From NCBI GenBank assembly GCA_018806985.1, contig JADANN010000122.1, positions 193,501-257,500 of the forward strand: a DNA stretch of 64,000 bases, in the 5' to 3' direction. The position numbers and the translations under genes were made by a program. Shown here piece after piece: positions 11,733 through 23,185 of this stretch; the stretch's first letter is position 1, and every line of letters begins with the position of its first letter. The notes beneath the pieces are model-generated. The model had not been told where the DNA came from, made no database searches, and saw only the letters and a list, made by a program, of their open reading frames with translations. This DNA is from Angiostrongylus vasorum. Lineage: Eukaryota > Nematoda > Chromadorea > Rhabditida > Metastrongylidae.

Positions 11733-11960
11733 GGCGGCGGGAGACGTAACAGCGATGACGATCATCACGACCACTGTGCTGATTCGACCCTGTCCGGGCC
11801 AACCAACCCTCTCATAGCTCGATTGTCTAAAAATTGGTGCTCAGTTTTCTGGAAACAGTCTACTCTTTGCAATCCAACTGGGAACGCTCTAGTTCTGCTA
11901 TTCCAGGATTCCAGAGAGAATGAACTCGATAAGCATTCAAAAAACACTCATAAAGCTAAC
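11733..11960 (+). repeat. S4 tRNA-like repeat
   Basis: Shares CATCACGACCACTGTGCTG, ATTCGACCCTGTCCGG and CCAGGATTCCAGAGAGAATG with the copies at 5,950 and 57,865. The A-box side is GGAGACGTAACAGCGATGACG. Confidence 0.55.
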
Positions 11961-12699
11961 AATTATTGTCAGTTAGGAGCCTAAACCACAGCAGAAAAAA
12001 GCACGAATACGTTCATCAATGACGGGTCGGAGGAAACGAAGAGAATGCAAGCAGAGCTGGATTTCGCATAATTGATTTGAAGAGGGGTCGTGTGAAGGAA
12101 AAAACAAAAATTAAAGATTTGGACAGATCATGGTGCGTGGGTGTGTTTTCGTTTACACAGATTATATTATAAAAAGTCAGTTCAGCCTGTATGAGAATGG
12201 CAAAGCACTTGTGAGCATAGTCAACACTTTTCCTCATACCTGAACTACGAAATCTATGTGGGTACAGGTCACAAAAGCTAATAGGCCTCATTCTCCTGTC
12301 CCCGAAAAAAGCCCCAGCACATCAGAATTAGATAGGACTGGAAGCCTGCCAAAATCTCATGGATATTTTTTGGCTGACTAAGAATGGGAAGACTAAGGTA
12401 TGTGATCTGTGCTTAAAGCGCAGCACACTAGCATTCGATTTCTCTATTGAGGATGTAACATTGTAACCTAAGAAGATTTAGCTCAATGTTTCGAACTGGT
12501 TGAAATGAAAATGCACTCATTATTAAGCATCTTTTTTGACAGAGCAGAAGAACTGTTCGTGGAGAGGTGCGGAAATAGATTACTCGGCAGCAATGGCGCT
12601 GTCGTGAACACTACTTTCGCCAAGAACATCGATTTCTTTCAAAAATACTGACGGAATTCAAACATTTGTACACGTCTAAATCGACTTTTTACTTAATCT

Positions 12700-12815
12700 C
12701 TACGTGAATAATCAATAAATCTGTGTAGATTGGTTAGTTTATGAGAGACTGTATGTTTTTTATTCGACTAACGTTTCGACATCTTTCTCTTCTTCAGAGC
12801 TGATGATCCATGTCC
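12700..12815 (-). repeat. Palindromic hammerhead-type element, fragment
   Basis: Short remnant centred on a hammerhead-like motif at 12,766-12,801 with the usual flank GATGATCCATGTCCACAATC. No second arm or target duplication was seen. Confidence 0.5.
12766..12801 (-). ncRNA. Hammerhead-like ribozyme motif
   Basis: Minus strand order: AGCT, CTGAAGA, A, GAGA-AAGA-TGTC, GAAACGTT, AGTC. The catalytic-core positions are intact. One stem II pair is broken (G opposite G) and stem I uses one weak pair. Confidence 0.5.
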
Positions 12816-12888
12816 ACAATCGTTCATCTTCGCACGAACATTTATGATCGAAAAGATCTCAAACAATAATGGTTTTCACCGCATTCGT

Positions 12889-12921
12889 TGTATATACATA
12901 CGTATACATATACGTATATAC
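12889..12921. repeat. TATAC/GTATAC microsatellite patch
   Basis: Alternating TATATACATACGTATACATA-type tract of about 33 bases, just before an S1 copy. Confidence 0.6.
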
Positions 12922-12925
12922 TCCT

Positions 12926-13190
12926 CCACACATGGCACACTGGACAGAGCTGCTCTGTAATACATATAGGACCGGTCGTTGGTTATATCCAGCGCATGAG
13001 GCTTAACGAACCCTCCAGCCCTCTGAGGTTAAGCAAAAAAGCACTGACTTGATACATCGGTAGACCACCCTAAATCAATCTACACGCCAAATATGCATTG
13101 GATCATCTTTAACGGTACATGACGGAGACGAATGCGTGGCGCATCCCTAAGGGATTCATCAATGCCCAACGTGTTATCTCCATACTTTAT
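12926..13190 (+). repeat. S1 SINE, degenerate
   Basis: Recognisable by ATGGCACACTGGACAGAG (head), GACTTGATACATCGGTAGAC and ACGAATGCGTGGCGCATCCC (3' part). The B box is degraded (AGGACCGGTCGTTGG). Confidence 0.6.
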
Positions 13191-14178
13191 TAGGCTTCTA
13201 ATTGCGGATTTCTCAAAAAGTTCTTTTAAGACTCCTCATTAATCCTTCTTAAGCCCGCTACCACAGATATCGCTCATCGAAGGACATAAACCGGTTACCG
13301 ACAAGCCCACGTCAGAAGATTGTTCCGCTGTCTCTGTCACAAGAGATTAGCTTGCACTTTCACTTTATGCACTTTCTGGTTCCACGGCGTAGCTGTGAAA
13401 ATTAGCTCGCTATGTTAAATTTCTTATAATTTATTTCTTAGCCATAGCCTTTATAATGAGTGAATATGGGAAAAAAGCATACTGCATTAAGTTTCATTTA
13501 AAATTCCATGTGGGCACCAGTATTTGCCGCCAGCTTCTCAAGCCGACCTAGAACCACAACAACTAACTTCACCAGTGACTATTGCGTGATGGAAGAGATA
13601 ACTTCTTTAAAGATAATAAAAAGATGTTCTGTGACAGTTCAGCAATCAACAGATATTGAATACACCACTTCAGAGCACATTTTTTAAAGGAAGTGGACCA
13701 GTCCTCATACCATGCCAAGGTCACTCCTTCGAGCTCCCTTCGAATGTCACAGTATTCGACAGAGAATGCTTAACAGTAATGCGGCTTCCAAGTGCGTCAG
13801 TTAAGTTACTTCCCGAGCACAGTTTTTACACAGTGCAGGCAGAGCCCACTTTTTATTAATGCTTGTTGAATCGACATTTTCGAGCTAGGAGTAAGCACTT
13901 CTTAAACAAATTCGACTGTCTCTAGGTCACTATAATTACTATGGCGACTTCCTCCTCGAATATCAGTCTCGGGTTCTACAGCAGTGAGTTCTGTACAACA
14001 ATTGTTGGTCATATTTTGCACCAACTTTGGCATGTCTTCCTTTAATGGTCCCACTCCATTTTTGCCCTTAAAAAACACATCCAGCCGTGTTTGCAGAGTT
14101 CCCAAGTTTCAAGCAAAACAGACGACTTCAAACAAAAGAACGGCGACACAGATTCAATTCCTACATAATGAATTATAA
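13191..14178. other. Spacer, nothing recognised
   Basis: Short open frames (for example 13,656-13,859 plus) show no family resemblance. No repeat of the families defined here is seen. Confidence 0.35.
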
Positions 14179-14460
14179 GGGCGCGTGTAGCGCACTGGTT
14201 AGAGGTGCCCTGCAGTACAGATATGGTCACTGCTTCGATACCGTTCCTCGTGGTCACCGAGTCTTCCATGCCTCTGGACAAATTCATGTCAGACTTGTCT
14301 GGGAGGGTCGCAGCACTGAACTTGACACATGGCTATGCCACCACGAGTCAGTGTATAGGCTGTTAATGCAATCAATCACCTCTACCGATGCTTAGTGGAG
14401 TCGAATGCATGGCGCATTCGTCAGGAGCTGATCAATACCGAAAGTTTCATCCTTTACACT
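14179..14460 (+). repeat. S1 SINE, full length, moderately diverged
   Basis: Head GGGCGCGTGTAGCGCACTGG with an insertion before the B box (GCTTCGATACCGTTCC). Tail is CGAATGCATGGCGCATTCG followed by CATCCTTTACACTTTATT. Confidence 0.75.
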
Positions 14461-14854
14461 TTATTACGGAGTACGCAAAATATTTGAGGAAATTGCTAGA
14501 ATGTGTAGATATCCATGCATAAATTTGTTCGTTTTCTTGCATATATTCTAATAGTCCCCTCACATTTTAGCCCACTTAGAAATCTATTCTACAGCGCATG
14601 TCGAACACGTGACGCATCACTCACTCACTCACCTATCATCGTTTATCCTTTATAGGCACCCACATAAAGGTATGACGATGTCAAGTTAAGGGTATATCAA
14701 CATAGAAGGGTTTTTCCAGAGAATACGGTACCTTCTATAAGGCAATTATTGGCGATTTCAACGCTAGGATTAAAACCAGGACAGCGAAGAGCGTCGAATC
14801 GGCGCCCAGAGAGAAAGACGAATTGAATAGAGTAGGAGATATAAGTTCCAGAAT

Positions 14855-15065
14855 GCTGAGATATTTGCAAAACCTCCGCACCGCAGGTGTCTACGGTGGG
14901 GAACGAACGCGCTATTGTCCTTTCCGGGTAGTAACGCGTTCACCACCACATCATGCGGGTCCTTCGTTTCGCCTGCCTCTCAGCTAGTTCCATCGATCTT
15001 TTGCCGTCAGCAATCACCCGTCAACGGGATTAATCTGGGCATCCGAAATCGGCATTGAACCCAGT
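14855..15065 (-). repeat. S2 SINE, full length
   Basis: Minus orientation; contains the S2 hairpin (CACCGTAGACACCTGCGGTG on minus), an AACGCGTTACTACCCGG-like segment and the distal CAATCACCCGTCAACGGG block. It directly abuts the foldback pair at 15,092. Confidence 0.75.
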
Positions 15066-15091
15066 TAAGCTGAGGCTATAGTTATAATCGC

Positions 15092-15513
15092 AATTTTAAC
15101 GTTTTTTATTTGCTGCCTATTCTTTTTAACGGCAGTGTACGTTGTGAAATATAAGTTCCAGAAGAATATTTGCAAAACTCCGGACCGCAGGTGTCTGCAG
15201 TGGGGAACGAACGCACTATTGTCCTTTCCGGGGAGTAATCCCCCCTCTCTTCTTCTTAGGCTCCCCAGATCAATCCCGCTAACGGCTGATTGCTGATGGC
15301 AAAAGATCGATAGAACTAGCTGAGAGACAGGCGAAACTAAGGACACGCATGGTGTGGTGGTGAACGCGTTACTCCCCGGAAAGGACAATAGCGCGTTCGT
15401 TCCCCACCGTAGACACCTGCGGTGCGGAGTTTTGCAAATATCTCAGCATTCTGGAACTTATATTTCACAACGTACCCTGCCGTTAAAAAGAATAAGCAGT
15501 AAATAAAAAGGTT
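15092..15513. repeat. S2 head-to-head foldback, long arms
   Basis: Arms 15,092-15,238 and 15,369-15,513 are inverted copies of S2, about 145 bases each with few mismatches, separated by about 130 bases of S2 distal sequence. A transcript could form a long hairpin. Confidence 0.75.
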
Positions 15514-17424
15514 AAGAGTGGAAGATTTCCTTTGTTTATCACGTTGACCCTAATACTAACCACGACCATTCACCATTCCAGAAGCCCTCCTCTGAACGTG
15601 CTATGTGGTGGAGATTCCAATGGAGAATACCATGCCGAAGCCAATTCATTGCAAGTCGGATGTTTTTCGTAACCAACACCTCTGTTGTCCCAAAATTTAG
15701 CATTGAATCAGAACAGCGCTTCCATCGCCATGAATATGTTTCCCGCAAAACTAGAGGAAACTGCGATTTTTAAAAAACGCAATGCCAAATTTATTATGAG
15801 TTACGATTTTTTCCAGATTATTAACTCATTTTTGAGAAAATGTCGCTGTCGATAACACGACGAAGAACATGACCGGCTTATCCAAAGTCATAAAAAACTA
15901 GAAGTTTGAAGATCTTCAACGAGTCTCTGTCGTCAGAAACGATGGAACCTATAAGATAACGTGGCATAGGACGTCAAACTCACGTCTGAGTTTACAACAC
16001 GGTGTAGAGAAGCGATAAAAGATCTCATAGAAAAAAGGTCGCATCGAATTTCTCGTTGTCGTAACGTAGTAGGAAGAAAAGAGCGACGACTGCCACACTG
16101 ACCAAGTGGTAAGACACTTTTCATACGTAGCGGAAAATTTTCATCACTAAATATTGATGGTATAAGCTCTGTGGTTCGCTACCCATTATCCATCACTTGG
16201 ACTTGTAGAACATCATTTCACCTCGCTCCATCCTCCCATCTTCATTATCCGTGTCGAGAATAAGTTCGGTGCCTGCAGTTGCTATTGATCAACCTGTATA
16301 GAATTGAAGAGCTGACTAATACAATTTGGAGCAGTCGGAGGAAGTGATCTTTAACGAGTGTCTCCATTATAAAAGTATTTTTTCGAGAATCGAGCACTAA
16401 AATGGGGAGATTGAGATCTAAGAAATTTTATTTAGAAATCCTGACTAAAAACGAAGAGCGTTAAGCTAGACTCCTTTCTGTTTGGCACATGGCACAGTCT
16501 TTCTGAGAAAGCTCTTTCTTACAGAAGAAGCAAAAATCTTCGTTAGACGTTGGAATGCGTCACTGGTACGGCAGATACGATCATTTTTCAGGCTGAATAT
16601 TATGCATGTCCCTATGGTGATCAGTGAACGTCAAACGCCATAAGCGATACTGAGAAGGATTTAGAAGAAACTAGGATGGTGCATAATAAAGAATCTCAGA
16701 AAGTCCATAGGCCAGCTGATATACAGAAAACTTTGCGTTCATGTTCCTAGCTCACTACTATACAACAACGTTGCTTGACACCATCCGATCGAGAAATTCA
16801 CGCGTCGCCTACAAGCAAAATGCTTGAACCATCAGACTTGTGAAATATAACCAGTATACACATAATCCAGTTGATTCTGGTATAACCGTATCATCGAGAT
16901 TCAGTGGAATGCAAATCAGAGTATGGTTTATGTTTACCAACTCCATTCGCATTTTGGTTTTATCAATGAACAATGGTTGGATGATGCTGACATAAGTCGC
17001 CGTGCTCGGAAGACAGCACCACCTTGGAGGATGATAGCAAGACGAAGATACGAATAGCGTGGAAAATGTGCGGTGGCGTCCATCATCTCCTTTAAGCTCG
17101 ATTCATTATAATACCGATGACGTCACATTCAAATTTCGTCATTTTTCCAGAGAAAAGAAGAGCATTTGTACTAAAAGTTGCAGTCTAAAAAGAGTGAAAT
17201 AGAATAGATTCCTACCATATGACACTTCTGTATCTTTTCAAAACAATGTGAGCCAGTTTCATTTAATTTAGTCCATCACAGTGCCCATTGTTTATCTCAT
17301 CTTTCAAGGTTTCGTTTAGAAGAAAGAATTGAATAGATAGCTGCCTCATTAAAATAACTAGTGGTGAGCTATGACGTTAGCTCGTGGTGAAAAAAATAGT
17401 AGCTTCATCATGCTCTACTTTTAT
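15514..17424. other. Spacer, no gene or known repeat recognised
   Basis: AT-rich with scattered short open frames (15,539-15,748 minus, 15,933-16,124 minus) that I cannot assign. Part of it should be 3' flank of the minus-strand gene ending at 17,425. Confidence 0.3.
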
Positions 17425-17620
17425 TTAGTTGTCATTCACTTCAGAGAGAAGGGTAAGTTCCTTCGATAACTTTCGGTTTTGCTCGGTGTTCTGACCACTG
17501 TTTTGAGCGATATGATGCATTTGTTCTTCACGCTGAACATCATTGTTTTCTGAGAGCTCTTCTCGCTTTCGACTATTTGTAACATTGCCACCAATCCTTG
17601 TGATGTCCTTGCCAAAGATT
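17425..17620 (-). CDS. Unrecognised protein, terminal exon (3' end of a minus-strand gene)
   Basis: A good acceptor (ATATTTCAG) at 17,621-17,622 is followed by an open frame of 64 residues to TAA. It starts IFGKDITRIGGNV and becomes hydrophilic and rich in Q, E, N and S (RKREELSENND, KLSKELTLLSEVNDN), like the cytoplasmic tail of a membrane protein or receptor. The frame needs one carried base from the previous exon (two bases in phase). A canonical donor GTGAGT at about 18,014 on minus leaves exactly that phase, adding a possible RQGSITLK before the join. AATAAA overlaps the stop. There is no ATG, so this is not a free-standing gene. I do not recognise the family; upstream exons are broken up by S1 copies. 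Confidence 0.45.
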
Positions 17621-18054
17621 CTGAAATATCCGCATTTATGTTCTATTATATCTTAATAGCTTCCTGTTGCGAATAAATCAAACAGAATTTATCCAACAGT
17701 GATTCTGGGTTACTTATTGAAAACTGACCGTACATGTGTTAGTAAATAGTAAAATAAGGTATAAAAAAGTGAAAGTACTAATTTGCTACAGGTTTTCAAG
17801 GCCAATGACTGCAATTGAACTCAAACTTGCTCATAGGACTCGCGAGCAGTAGGTTTTTTTCTTTTGGGTTGCACTCTTAGAATGGTGGTAGCTGAAACAG
17901 AAACCCTTCCAGAAAAGATTAAGCAGAGGCATATTTAGGGCATGGTCTTGCTCAAACTATTATCGTTGAAAGGAAGGAATATTTTCCACGATTATTTTAA
18001 AGGTCCAGACAGACTCACCTTTTTAAGGTTATGCTGCCTTGACGACAAATAATA

Positions 18055-18298
18055 AAAAAGGTAAAGGGCTAGGGCGTCGGTCAGTCTCTGAGGGATCCAA
18101 CATCCATTCGACACCAAAATCGGTGAGCACATGTGACCTATTCATTGATGTGAAGCAGTCTATCCATGTACCAAGTCAGTTTCTTCATTCTCTCAGACAA
18201 CAGTGGGCTAATTTCCCAATCTCTACTTGTCGATCCTGTAGAACGAGATCGAACCAAAAGGTACATTGCATTGCACTTCTAACCACTGCCCTACAGTC
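18055..18298 (-). repeat. S1 SINE, degenerate
   Basis: Minus orientation: CTCTGAGGGATCCAACATCC (3' part), GTACCAAGTCAG (body), and a head ending GAGATCGAACC with AACCACTGCCCTACA. Confidence 0.6.
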
Positions 18299-18536
18299 GC
18301 CGTCTTGATATCGCCGAAAAAATTAACAACGATCTAACCAAACGCTGCGCAGTACGTACATCATTAGTGAAGGCATTTAATTATGAGTGGATAGTAGGTC
18401 ACTATACAGCTGTTCGACTCTGGTGAACGCTTAACTACACGATTGCATGACTTCATAAAAAAGAAAAAGATTATTGAAAGAGGGAAAGTTAGACAACAAT
18501 AAGCTTTTGCTAAAAAGCTTCGGTTAGTGGAAGCGT

Positions 18537-18778
18537 CTAAGCGGTTTCAGTAGACATGATTTTCTGTTTTTTAAAAATCCTTAATGAGTTTTTCATCCAT
18601 CCACACGTGCAAGTTTTCACGATAACGTCCTTCGCGATGGCTCCCTCACGTTTAACAAGAAGCGGATTTATGGTATGGTAATTTGAGTGCATCTCGTGAT
18701 GAGAATCACGACAAACGGAGCTCACCTTGAAACACTGTAAAGATTAGAAGATAAATCGTTCGCTATTGAACAATATCT
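18537..18778 (-). CDS. Possible coding exon, unrecognised
   Basis: An acceptor-like CTAATCTTTACAG on minus is followed by an open frame of about 67 codons to TAG. It has a cysteine-bearing stretch (VIVKTCTCGWMKN) and a basic end. It could belong to the gene whose last exon is at 17,425-17,620 but no phase-consistent link could be fixed. It may be chance. Confidence 0.2.
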
Positions 18779-18784
18779 ATAAGG

Positions 18785-19028
18785 TGCACCATTCACTAGT
18801 CTTCATTAAGCAGTCGTTTCATGTGAGTGAATGCGTAGCGGGCTTATACAAAGACTTGAGGTGTATCAAGTCAGTGCTATCATCCTACTAGACAAGTATT
18901 GGACCAGTTTGTTGCTTCACTGTTCCCCCGAAAGGATGGAAGACTTGCTGAAACCGTTTTGAGATCGACTCAACGACCTTGTGTTTATGGCAGGACAACT
19001 CTAACCACTGTGCTACACGTACCCATTA
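18785..19028 (-). repeat. S1 SINE, diverged
   Basis: Minus orientation with GGTGTATCAAGTCAGTGCTA, CCCGAAAGGATGGAAGAC and head TAACCACTGTGCTACACG. The B box is worn (GAGATCGACTCAACG). Confidence 0.65.
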
Positions 19029-19669
19029 AATTATTACATGTTTTGCAAATAGTTGTGTAACAGGACTTATAGTCCATTTTTTTCCGACTGAGCTTGTATT
19101 GTATCGAAATGTTAGGACGTTCTCTCGAACAGAACACTGAGTCTCTCATTAAAAAATGGAAATCGCAAATGAACTGCAGTATTCAGGTCAGACCGTTATA
19201 GTCGTTATCCGCGTCCTTGAAGAGTTTTCCTCGAAAGCCAGTAAGAAGGTAGTGAAACTGCCGCTTTAAAACGATACCGTGTTATCGATTATTACTAGGT
19301 CATTTAAGCAGTAGTGGTTGTATTCAATGTTTTGCAAAATGGAAAAGCTTTATTGCAGTGCACAGTGAATTAACGTAATTTTGCAGCCTTTTTTTGTCTA
19401 GAAGGTGTTAACATATGTTTTCAACAATAAAACCTTCTTCGTTCCAGTTTGCGTAATAACTGTCTGCGTTGCCGAGTATTTGGAATAGTTCCTAATTTCG
19501 ATGTGTCAACAACGTCTTCGCCGTTATCTGACAGAGTCGGTCGACTCGAGAACTCAAAAACTTCTGTGAAAATTGAATCCATGAACATTTTTTCCGATTG
19601 GCCGAATTGTGTTCGTTCCAAGAGCGCTTATTTTGAACAAAGATGTATTTTTAAAATATATTATGCGTG

Positions 19670-20050
19670 CCTTCCAACGGTTTACCGCCTCATCGTGGCT
19701 GGGAGATTTTCCTGGTTCTCGGACTGCGATGTACAACGGAAGATTCATCCCCTGGCAGGGTCTCCCAAGCTGAGAAGGAGTCCGGCGTTTCATCAGGAAG
19801 CCTACCTAAGAGTAAAGCAATACCAGGACGCTCCACCGTCCCTAGTATCAAAATCAAATTAGTGGCAAATCTCCCGCTGATCAACAAGAGTTGCGACTGC
19901 GTGTGTGGTGGTGAAGACCTGGGGCAGACTTTGGCCAGGCTGACCCCCGGACTCCAGGGAACCACAGTGGCTTAACCAGCAAGTCTCCGAAAAATGGAGG
20001 TTAAGCTGTGGCCTGCACAAGAAGTGAGGATGGGCATTTCAAGTAAGTAA
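19670..20050 (+). repeat. S3 repeat, full length
   Basis: Plus orientation: CCGCCTCATCGTGGCTGGGA at the start, GGTGAAGACCTGGGGCAGAC in the middle, and a tail CAAGTAAGTAAGTG. The two opposed open frames here are repeat artefacts. Confidence 0.8.
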
Positions 20051-20159
20051 GTGAAGCAGATATTATGAATGCTCAAAAAAGAGGTTGCAGAAAGTACCGT
20101 TACCTTGCCAATGATTAGTATTTTGTTCTGACTTTTGTTTACTGACAATTCTGTTTCCA

Positions 20160-20630
20160 TACCAAGGTACTGCACGGAATACAACTTCAACGATGCTGAG
20201 ATATGATCAAAGCTCAGAACCTCAAGTGCACTTCGAATCCGCGTTTACTCCATCGGGCAGCTCACGGCTAACCCGCAATGATCAAAAATGGGCTGTAAAT
20301 AAAAGTTGACACATTATGATTTCGACTGCAGCTTCAGCTGAACTAGGTTTAGTGCCGATTCGTGATTCCGTCGTCGTTCCCAATGACAAGTGATTGCTGA
20401 CAGCATCGCTGGGAAAAAAAATGGATGAGAGGAATGTGAAGCAAGGGAACCTGGTTGGTGCTGTGGATAATACCTGAGCCTCCGGGAAAGGGTAGTCACA
20501 GATTCGAAGCGCAACTGATGTCCCGAGTTTCGCTCATATCTCAGCATTCCTCTGACTTGGTATGATGACATACAACTTTTTTTTAAAAGAAGTATTCCTT
20601 TGTTTGAAGTTTTATACCACAGCTGTCTCA
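20160..20630. repeat. S2-related inverted pair, diverged
   Basis: A minus-oriented S2 piece (about 20,165-20,280; GATGCTGAGATATGATC) faces a plus-oriented copy (about 20,310-20,580; GGTTGGTGCTGTGG, B box CACAGATTCGAAGCG, TATCTCAGCATTCC). Both are older than the 15-kb pair. Confidence 0.5.
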
Positions 20631-20829
20631 ATTTTCACCAAACCATCGCAATGCAGGTGAGCCTATGCAGATTAATACGTAAAATTTACTAGACGTAATT
20701 AATGAGATCTGGTCAGTGTAGCTTCTGAATGATTCACCGATCATTTGATAACCAGCCTCCAATTCTATGAACGCCGACGTTTTCTTCGTATGCAATTTGT
20801 AACGCTTCGTTTAGTATCTGCTTGGATTA

Positions 20830-20990
20830 AGCTAACAAGAAGTTGCTATGAATCCTTCATTCGGCTAACCTTTCGGCGCCTTCTCCTTCTTTTCCTTCTT
20901 CAGAGCCGCGTTGATCCGAATAGATTGTCCACAACCGTCCGTCCGCACGAGCTAGGTCCTCCTAGTCGCATCGACTCGAGTCCAAGGGAG
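20830..20990 (-). repeat. Palindromic hammerhead-type element, fragment with expanded stem II
   Basis: Motif at 20,863-20,907 (minus): GGCT, CTGAAGA, a purine-rich insert, GGCGCC, GAAAGGTT, AGCC. The region between core strands has grown by about 9 bases and ACGTT has changed to AGGTT, so it is degraded. Confidence 0.45.
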
Positions 20991-20999
20991 TGGAGCACT

Positions 21000-22902
21000 G
21001 CTCGAATGCAGTAACTCCATTCGCAGGTGCGCTTCTATGCAGGACGTTTGTTGATTTACTGTTGGCCTATTCGATCTGCTGTTCTATACTATATACTGCA
21101 ACTGATATACTGAAACTTCTTTACAAGAACTTCGCCATTCTACCACATCATCACTGTCGATTTAAAATAGAAAGAGATCGTCATAGTTATATAATCTTGC
21201 CAAAGTTGCCCACCTCCATACCAAAGGCACCAGGAAGGTAAAGCTGTAACGAAATAATAAGATAAAGAGCAGATTAATATTATGAAGTGTCTATCGAAAG
21301 GTAAGTGCGTCACATGCAATCTTTCCGAGAGATGTTCTTCCACTACTGTTCGCTTGGCGTCGAAATCCATGTCTTCATGTTTTTTTTTGCTTCATGATCT
21401 TATAGAAAAGGGACATGGCTAACGAGCTCAAAAAAGGGTTCAGTGGTCGTTATTTCTACCACAAATTCTCACGATATATATGAAGAAGAAAAAAACGATA
21501 CCCAGAGCAAAGGATGTGAAGGAATCCTGCGAGTCTTTGGAACTTTGCATTTGAGACCGTTCCATTGGGTCCAAATGTATGACTAAAGGCAACAGGCAGG
21601 GTTGTTTTTAAAATATAACTCTGGTTTAACCCATTTCTCAAACACGTCGGTTAGCCTACGATAGTTCCAGAAGAATGAATTGGTGCGTTACAGCTCCGTT
21701 TAACGTCTTCTTTTTTACGTTACGCCACAGGTACAGAGGGATAAATATGTTCCGGGACAAGAAAGGAAAGAAGTACAAAGAATATGCTGCTGAAAAAAGC
21801 AGCCCACTTACTGTGGCAAAGAGGTATTCCTATCTAAAGAACTGCACAGGTGGAGGTTCAAGTGCTGCCAGACTCAGCCAAATTGGAAGGGAACCTGTTA
21901 TTGTCATTCGAAATTCTAACAACTAGTAAACACATGCCAGAATTCATCCCTATTATGGTAGCAGCCTAGTCGAAAGATGACCACCCTTCCTTCTACTAAT
22001 AAAGCTGGACGACTGCTTTTGGTAACGACCTAGGAACGTCTTGACGTGGTACCCTTAGAACTTCATGGAAGAAAAATTTGCCGAATCAGCAAAGTGGCAG
22101 CAAATGAGAAATATGTTTCGGTCGCACAATTAAGGAGTACACTTCGTGCTGGTGTTTGGGAGAACTATTTACCTTTATCAGATGAGGATTACGCAACACC
22201 CTGCTCTTATATCCACCAGCAGTGGAGTTGTTTGAAAGCTGGGTAGAAAATGATACATTAACACATGATGAAATTCTCTGATACGGAAATGTTTGTTTAA
22301 TTCTTTAACCTCAGTTGGCTAATCAGTAGACATCTCGCAATTCTCACAGATCTCACAATCACTCTAACATTAAATGAGAGCACTGCTTGAGCGCATTGCG
22401 CTGGGCTGTCGTTGATACGTGTTTACAACGAACGAAAACGATGTTACTCACAAGGAACTCGTAGCTGACGATTAACAGCTAATGATCTGCAACGTCGTCA
22501 TCCCAGAAAAAGGCATGCGATGCGAGCTGAACGGCAGCTTCCATCTTTAAACCAACATATCCCGGATTATAGTGGACCTAATAAAAGTTATATGAACTCA
22601 AATACCACTTACCTAGAAGATTTGTGCCCCTTGTTCAACTAAGACGAATTTCTGACTTTTTTAAAGCCCATGGAACACTCGTGGCGAATATGATGAATGT
22701 GTTGATATATTGCACAATTCCGTTTATGTGTAGTGTTTTGAATGGTCTACTGTTAATGGACTGCCTACTGCATGCCTGTTTGAAAAATCGCCAGAATTTT
22801 AGCGCAGGTATATTTTCAAAATCCCAGAAATGATTAGTGTTCTTATTTCCAACGTCGTTTATGAATAGTGGAAGATAGTTTAGTCATATCCCTTCGTATA
22901 TG
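21000..22902. other. Mostly unassigned; possible degraded coding patch
   Basis: Plus-strand frames at 21,675-21,926 and 22,046-22,246 have protein-like composition (for example LKNCTGGGSSAARLSQIG), but no start context, splice partner or family is recognisable. They may be remnants of a transposon or a lost gene. Nothing else is recognised. Confidence 0.25.
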
Positions 22903-23185
22903 TGCACGTGTGGTGGCGCAGTGGTCGGAGGCACACTGTAACACGCACGCAGAATCGATCCCCTGTGCACATGGCCCACCAATTCTTCCATCCCTCGGGG
23001 GTCAACAAACTGGTACCAAACTTGTCTAGGAGGATAGGAACACTGGCTGCATACATGGGTAGGCCACTGCGAGTCATCGTAAAGGCCAGTTATGCATTCA
23101 ATTACCTCCAAACGTGCTTAATGAAGTCGAATGCATGGCGTATGCCTCAGGGATTGACCAACGCCGAAACCTTTAACCTTTTTTT
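22903..23185 (+). repeat. S1 SINE, full length
   Basis: Head GTGGTGGCGCAGTGGTCGG, B-box region AGAATCGATCCCCTG, body CACCAATTCTTCCATCC and tail GATTGACCAACGCCG. A well preserved copy. Confidence 0.8.

Noticed and set aside
21675..22246. Two plus-strand frames with protein-like composition, considered as a small DNA-binding or transposase gene.
   Set aside because: No conserved catalytic or binding motif, no start context and no phase-consistent splice pair between them.
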